Assembly: GCF_963259705.1 (NCBI RefSeq)
Contig: NC_081850.1
Span: forward strand, 36,607,667-36,671,666
Direction of reading: 5' to 3'
From: Myotis daubentonii
Lineage: Eukaryota; Chordata; Mammalia; Chiroptera; Vespertilionidae
DNA length: 64,000 nt
Shown here: piece after piece, positions 58,326-64,000 of the stretch
Position numbering within the stretch: the stretch's first letter is position 1
Layout of the letters: every line of letters begins with the position of its first letter
Notes under the pieces: generated by a model
Told to the model about the DNA's origin: nothing
What the model saw: only the letters and a program-made list of their open reading frames with translations
Databases searched by the model: none
Made by a program: the position numbers and the translations under genes

Positions 58326-58898
58326 AAAACAACAAACCAAGAACACTTGTGTTGCTGTAGCTGAATGGCTGTTTACATTTGCCTCCTATCGCTGAGCTGA
58401 CAGGGGAAGGAGGGAGGCTGCTCAGAGACCTGAAGTCCTTGAACTGTGGCAGCTTTAGGGATTTCTGAAAGCACATTCTGGGCCTGGCCTCCCTGTTCTT
58501 CGAGTTGCCTTGGATATGAGGTGAATTATCAGAGTCGCTCCTTGTGGGTTGTTTTTTACTTTTTTGTTTATTTTTTAACCACGGTCAGGGAGTCAATGGC
58601 AGGAGTCCTCCAGCCCTCTGGCTTCAGAGTACAGTGTGTGCGCTGCGATGCTGGCAGCAGGGAGTGCCCCGCAGCGTCAGCCTGGGCCAGATGGTAGCCG
58701 GAGCCGGGAAGCCTGGATACTCCCTTGGGTAGTTGTCTATCTGTATGTTTATTTGTTTTTGACAGAAAAGACTTTTAAATGTTTCGGTGGGAGATGGGTT
58801 AACTGAATTTTGGACTACTCATTCAATGGAATGGTATAAATGAGGTAATTTGGTATGCACTGACATGGAAAGATGCCCAAAGCATTCTTTTAAGTAGA

Positions 58899-58960
58899 AG
58901 AAAGAAAGAAATAAAGAAAGAAAGAAAGAACGAAAGAAAGAAAGAAAGAAGAAAGAACGA

Positions 58961-59008
<48 letters not shown>

Positions 59009-59010
59009 AA
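58899..59010. repeat. (AAAG)n microsatellite
   Basis: About 27 AAAG units with a few ACG and GAAG interruptions. Confidence 0.95.
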
Positions 59011-59178
59011 ACAAGTTACAGAACTGCACCCGTCATACTATCCCATTTTTAGCATATGTAGAGCAGAAAGAGTTCTCTAGAAACTGGAATGGGGCGGGCT
59101 TAGAGCCTTCCGTTTTCTATCCTGTGCATGTTTATATTCCTTGAAATTTTCAGTGAACATATATTACTTTTAAAATTA

Positions 59179-59789
59179 CAGCTGACCCTTGAAAAACATG
59201 CATTTGAATTGCACAGGTCCATTTATACGTGGATTTTTTTATTTTACTTCATTTATTTTTACATGGATTTTTAAATATAAACACCTGTATTGTTTTTGAT
59301 CCGGGGTTGGGAGTCTGCAGATGTGGTAGGATGACTGTATGCATAGTTCTGTGCTATTTTATACAGGGGACTTGAGCATCCACAGATTTTTGTATCTTCG
59401 AGGGGTCCTGAAACTAATCCTCCATGGGTACCAAGAGACAACTAAGTTTTGGGGGAGTCAAAAGTTATAAGCAGCCCTGGCTGGTTTGACTCAGTGCTTA
59501 GAGCGTCGGTCGTGGGTTCGATTCCCGATCGAGGGTATGTACCTGAGTTGCAGGTTCAATCCCTGGTCCCGGGTGGGGGTGTGTTCGGGAGGCAATCAAT
59601 TGATGTGTCTCTTTCACATTGATGTTTCTCTCCCCCCCACCCCCTTCACTCTCTCTTTAAAAAAAAAAAAATCAATGGAAAAAATATCCTTGGGTGAGGA
59701 TTGACAAACAAACAAACAAGTGATAAGCAAATTTTTGACCATGCAGTGAGTCAGGGACCCTAACCCCCACATTGCTCGAGGGCAAACTG
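59179..59789. mobile_element. Tigger-like DNA transposon split by a VES SINE
   Basis: Left end CAGCTGACCCTTGAAAAACA and right end CTCGAGGGCAAACTG are inverted and flanked by TA (59177-59178, 59790-59791). Inner text such as TTGAATTGCACAGGTCC and GACCCTAACCCCCACATTG fits a pogo/Tigger non-autonomous element. Confidence 0.8.
59473..59705 (+). mobile_element. VES SINE inside Tigger-like element
   Basis: AGCCCTGGCTGGTTTGACTC head, GGTTCGATTCCCGATC B-box, AAAAATCAATGG and GGTGAGGATTGAC tail subtype, as at 8152. Confidence 0.88.
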
Positions 59790-60109
59790 TAATATAAAAC
59801 CAACAGAGACTTTATAGGAAGGTAGAACACTTGGAGTGTAAAATTTTAACAAACATATAAGCTCATTTACAAATAGGGAAGATATAGAGAGAAGAACATG
59901 GAAGCTCAGGGAACCTAGTACAATTAGTTCAACAGTCCTAATTGAACTGGTATTTGGGGGAGGAATATATATTTTTCCCCTTGTGTTTTCAAACATTTTA
60001 GTAATCTGATTGCATAATTATTGCACACGATTTACATACTTTAAGTGTAGATGCAAGAAAGCATGAAGTCATATTGTAAGAAAACCCAAGGCAACTCTGA
60101 CAGGAAAGG

Positions 60110-60355
60110 AGCGAGTGTGGACCAGCAGCTAAAAGTGAAACCTGGGGTCCAGGTTACCTGGGTTCTCCCCCAGGCTTGCTGTGTGATGATCTTGGGCAAG
60201 TCACTTGGCCTTTCTGGCCTTCGGATTCCTTATCCAGCATGGAAGTGTTCAGCCCTGACTGCACATCAGAATCACCTGCGGAGCTTTGCGAACACGCTGA
60301 GTCCCGGCCGCTCTGGGGTGGGGCCTAGACAGGCTTCTAGGTGATCCCAGTGCTC
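60110..60355 (+). repeat. MIR fragment followed by MER5-like fragment
   Basis: MIR-like: CTGGGTTCTCCCCCAGGC, GATCTTGGGCAAGTCACTTG. MER5-like: CTGCACATCAGAATCACCTG, CTAGGTGATCCCAGTGC. Confidence 0.65.
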
Positions 60356-61517
60356 AGACAAGGGTGAGGGCATTGACCAGCCTGGGCTCAGGGAGGGTCA
60401 GTTCACCCACCCTCTCTCTCTACCCAGGCCCTGAACCTACTATGGTCATTGCAACAAGTGAATAAGTAGATGTTGATGTAGCTCTCGGAGAAGAAAAGTT
60501 TGAAAGACGCCATTGGGCCCAATCACCTCTTGGTTTTGAAAAGTGGTTGCTCTTTGCTCACAATAACCAGTTTCCGTGGGGCTTCTCACCCGGCATTTGG
60601 ATGTAAAGAGTATGCATTTTTAAAGCTGTCCAAATGCCTATTTATGCAGCAGACCATAGCTCCTCTCTGGATAGGCTGCTATGCTTTATCAAGTAAATGA
60701 TACACATTTACAAAACTGTCTGGAGCGGCATTTACCTGAGGGACTGTTATTATTGTGTTTGAGGTATTTTTTTTTTTTTGAGCCCTATGGTTCATTGGGT
60801 AAATAATATCTTTTAACCAATTTTTAAATAGACGTGGCTAGCAAGATGCCATTTTATCAATCTTCTCCGCTCTCATACCTTTCAAAGAGGGCTCTTTTGG
60901 ATTGTTTTTTTTTTTTTATTTTAAATTTCACATTAAGATACTTTACCAAAAAACAAATAAAAGGATCAAATCTTGAAAAACTGAGCCAGAAGCGCGCATC
61001 TGGCCCCTGAATCCCCCAACCCCTTTGGTAGATAAAAAGACTCTTAGACTTTACCTTCCATGGCTCCTTCAGTTTCAGTGCTACATTCAAGACATTTTCG
61101 CCTTTGTGGGGACGTTGCAGAACAAGGGGGGCTTATTTAGGTAGGACTGTGAAACAGAAGGACATCAGATAGGATGGAGATTGTGTCAGCATGAGTCACG
61201 TGGCTCCTGTAAGCAATAGGGCCAGGGCCTCAGAAGTGACATGGAGATCCCCCAGTACAGAAGGGAAAGACTCAGTAGAGGACTACAAGAATGTGTAGAG
61301 TATTGGTAGATAAGACGAAGGACCCGGTATGGATCAAGGTTCTTTGTTGCAGACAACAGAATCCACTTCAAGCGAGTATAAGGGAAAATGGTTTTAACCA
61401 AAGGGTATTCATTGATGGACAGTCTCCGGGGAGGCCACACAGGCTTGGCAGTTACCCATAGGAACAGTGGGGTCAAGGGTAGCGCAGCCAGAAGAAATGA
61501 GGAATCAGAGCTTAAAA

Positions 61518-61700
61518 GAGTGGTTCTCGAAGTGTGTTCTCAGACCAGCAGGCTCAGCATCACCTGGGCACTTGGTAGAAATGCAAATTCCCAGGCCTCA
61601 CCACAGACCCACGGATGAGCAACACTAAGGATGAAGCCCAGCAGTCTGTGCTTTGACAAGGTTTCCAGGTAAGGCTGATAGAGAGCGAAATCTGAAAACC
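61518..61700 (+). mobile_element. MER5A (non-autonomous hAT)
   Basis: AGTGGTTCTCGAAGTGTG, then AGCATCACCTGGGCACTTGG, TAGAAATGCAAATTCCCAGG and GAAAACCGCTGGCTT at the end. Confidence 0.85.
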
Positions 61701-62699
61701 GCTGGCTTAGTGTGAGTCCAGCAGAAGTAGTCTGTGGCTGCTGCTTCCTATTCTTTAGCACCTAGGAATTTAGGGACTGGATGCCCAAAGCTGCCACGGC
61801 AGCCCCAGAAGAACCAGGTGCATCAGCCAATGCGTTTACAAGAAGAGTCCACCCCTTGCACATGGCTGCTGCCTCACATTGCTCACTTCCGGCTCAGGGA
61901 CTCCCGTAAGTCATCCTGCAGGTAGAACCAGAACCATATTACGTGCTAGCACCCTATTTGCAAAGGACATGAAGAAACATGATTTCGCGTTCCACTTCAT
62001 AGTACAGGAATAAGCTTGGAATGGATGTTGAGAGAGCCAACCTTTGTATCTGCCCTTAACCTGATGTCCCCTGTGGATGCCCAATGACTCTGCGTATTAG
62101 CCAGTCTTTTACAGCAGAGGCGGGTAGCAAATGAAAGCTCTTGAGGCTGGTTGCCCAGCCCTATCCCAACACAGGACAGACAACACCCCACAGTAACCCC
62201 AGCTCTGGGAACTTCACCCCAGACCCTGCCTGGAAATCAGACTTTGCACAGGCTTCAGGGAGCCTTAACTCGCACATCATCTGGGCTCACTGTACCTGTT
62301 GCACAACAATGACAAAGGTGTCCTTTGGTTTAAAGAAAATAATTTCCTTCCTAGCCCCCATTATTTAATTGCAAATTAAAGTAGAAGGTGCTCCTAAAGG
62401 TGCCATGGTAGAGTGTATTGCTTCCCAACACTGAACATTTAACAACATTCCATCCAACTATTTGTACCCACTTCCTTACAAAAGAGCAAGATCTTCATAA
62501 ATAAAACTTTATACTTAACCCACACCTGTCCTATTAAATGACATTGCTATGACGGTACTGATTGTGAAGTATGTCAGGGCTCTGAATGCCAACGGCCGTC
62601 TGTTTACTCGGTGAGATCTGCCCAACCCCAAGGTCTAGGCTGGCCAGGAGGATCACGATTCTCAGGCCTGCTTCAGCCTGACAAAGGCTTACCCCCTCC

Positions 62700-62905
62700 T
62701 GGTTCAGCTCTTAATTCAAACATCGTCTCCTTAAAGAGGTTCTCCTTGAGCACCCCAAACTCATGTTGCCCTCCCAGAAGGCACTGCCCGTCACGTCACC
62801 CCGAGTCATCACCTTCTCATCCTTCTCACTCTCTGATGAGCTCATTTAGTTCTTTTAATGTCTGCCTTCCACCAGAACATAAGCTCCCGGAGGATAGTGG
62901 CTGCC
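62700..62905 (+). repeat. L2 LINE fragment
   Basis: ATCGTCTCCTTAAAGAGGTT, then CTCATTTAGTTCTTTTAATG and CAGAACATAAGCTCCCGGAG. Confidence 0.7.
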
Positions 62906-64000
62906 CTAGCAAACTAAGAGAGGAGCCACTGTGGAGAGCACACTGTTCTGGGTGGGCCTTATTCCCTACGATCAGCTAAATCCTCCTGCTTTCTTAGACA
63001 TTTTAGCACAAATGAGTTTAGGAGAACAAGACTTCAGAGTTATGAAAAATGGTCTGCTACCTTATCAGGTTATTAGGCATGAGAGCAGATTAAGGAGGAC
63101 AATCGAAAATGCATCAATCACTCTTGGACTCAGAAAATTATTTCAGCAGCAGCTGTAGCCCCACCAGCTGCTTTCGCTGTGACTCACAGGCATGAGAGCA
63201 GCACCGTGCAGTGAGGCTCCTGCGCGGCACACGTGCTCATCAGCAGAGACCCAGTGACGAGCCAGCGCCACCCAGTGTGGTGCCAAGGTGCCCACCACAT
63301 CTGTGTCCCACTGTAGGCCCCATGGAGCCGATGTCCCTACCATGACAGTCTGGCTGGCCTCCAGCACCACGAGATGTCTGTGCATTAATTTATTTGCTTT
63401 CCACCCAGCCATTGAGTACCACTGAGTGATGACATCACATTTGAAATAAGATCCGCTTCTTAATATATAAGCTGGAGTGGCCTAATGAGAGGCTGATGTT
63501 GAAGGGACAGAGAAATCCAGAGATGGAGAAGGAGATGGACTTGATTAGAGAAACTCAGGGATAAAAAGCCAAGCACTTTTCATTTTTCCAGAATCGTGTC
63601 AAGCTTATGCTCTGGGCTAATACATTTTACTGGAATGGAAGAAGTGTGCCTATCCAGCAAGCCAGCTGCCTCTTTCTGTACTCTGTGCTTTGGCTTCCTG
63701 ACTACAAAGACCTTTTCTCTTTGGGTTCAGTGGCAGAAACCAGGGCACCGGCCCAAGGGAGGAGCCAGGGTGGCCTTGAAGAGAGTGTTGTGGCCTTTCT
63801 GGGTCTAGGTGGTGACTTGACTGATTCACCTACCTGGCCTAATTCCTTTGGGAGCCCTGATCATTGTGAAGCCATTGCCACTGTCTTAAGTTACCATAAT
63901 AGCCTTCTCCCCCTACTTTTCTCACCCCCCAAGAATGGCTATAAAATGATGAATCCCTAGAAAATCCTATAAAAATGTTTCTGTTGCAGGTTTGTATCAA
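62906..64000. other. Upstream region, no recognised feature
   Basis: Mixed sequence. No exon of a neighbouring gene (KANK1 would be expected on this side in mammals) could be found. Confidence 0.4.

Noticed and set aside
380..59705. Possible tRNA genes from A-box and B-box matches
   Set aside because: They are heads of VES SINEs with CT-rich bodies and A-tails, not foldable tRNAs.
48000..64000. KANK1 3' exons on the upstream side
   Set aside because: Expected neighbour in mammals, but no ankyrin-repeat frame was found on either strand.

Overview
This window is mammalian nuclear DNA, almost certainly from a vespertilionid bat. The evidence is the repeat content. About 25 copies of a tRNA-derived SINE of the VES type are present, with A-box and B-box followed by a CT-rich 3' part and an A-rich tail. 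There are also about ten non-autonomous Helitrons with HeliBat-type ends: they start with TC, carry a palindromic hairpin near the 3' end, finish in CTAG, and sit between an A and a T. Several young-looking hAT and Tc/mariner MITEs have intact target-site duplications (TSDs). The species cannot be named from this sequence.

Only one protein-coding gene is supported. It is the 5' part of DMRT1, the DM-domain transcription factor of testis differentiation, on the minus strand. Coding exon 1 (32280-32615) holds the whole DM zinc domain and ends at a GT donor in phase 0. Exon 2 (28293-28494) continues in frame. A TATA box (32803-32810) and GC-rich motifs lie upstream in a CpG island of about 31540-32930. 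Exon 3 and later exons are not in the window, so 1-28292 is read as part of intron 2. From 32.9 kb to the end is sequence upstream of the gene. No exon of another gene was found there.

Layout: 0-5.6 kb has a MITE, a VES SINE with an unusual tail, a decayed hAT transposon of about 1.8 kb with remnants of transposase, and a repeat-free block at 4.18-4.72 kb that may be a conserved non-coding element. 5.6-7.7 kb is a hAT MITE followed by five abutting Helitrons. 8-24 kb holds a Tigger-like element, VES, MIR, MLT1 and L2 copies, L1 3' ends and a long-TIR MITE. 24.2-27.6 kb has two nests: a hAT inside a hAT, and a MER3 split by an L1 that was itself hit by at least six later insertions. 28.3-32.6 kb is DMRT1 exon 2, intron 1 and exon 1, with a degenerate minisatellite of about 55 bp just downstream of exon 1. 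33-64 kb is intergenic: L1, L2 and MIR fragments, VES SINEs, two more Helitrons, microsatellites and long quiet stretches.

The window does not show an operon-like or defence-like system. Its interest is in transposon nesting and in the promoter and first-intron region of DMRT1. All repeat names come from pattern recognition without a database search, and identity figures are by-eye estimates.
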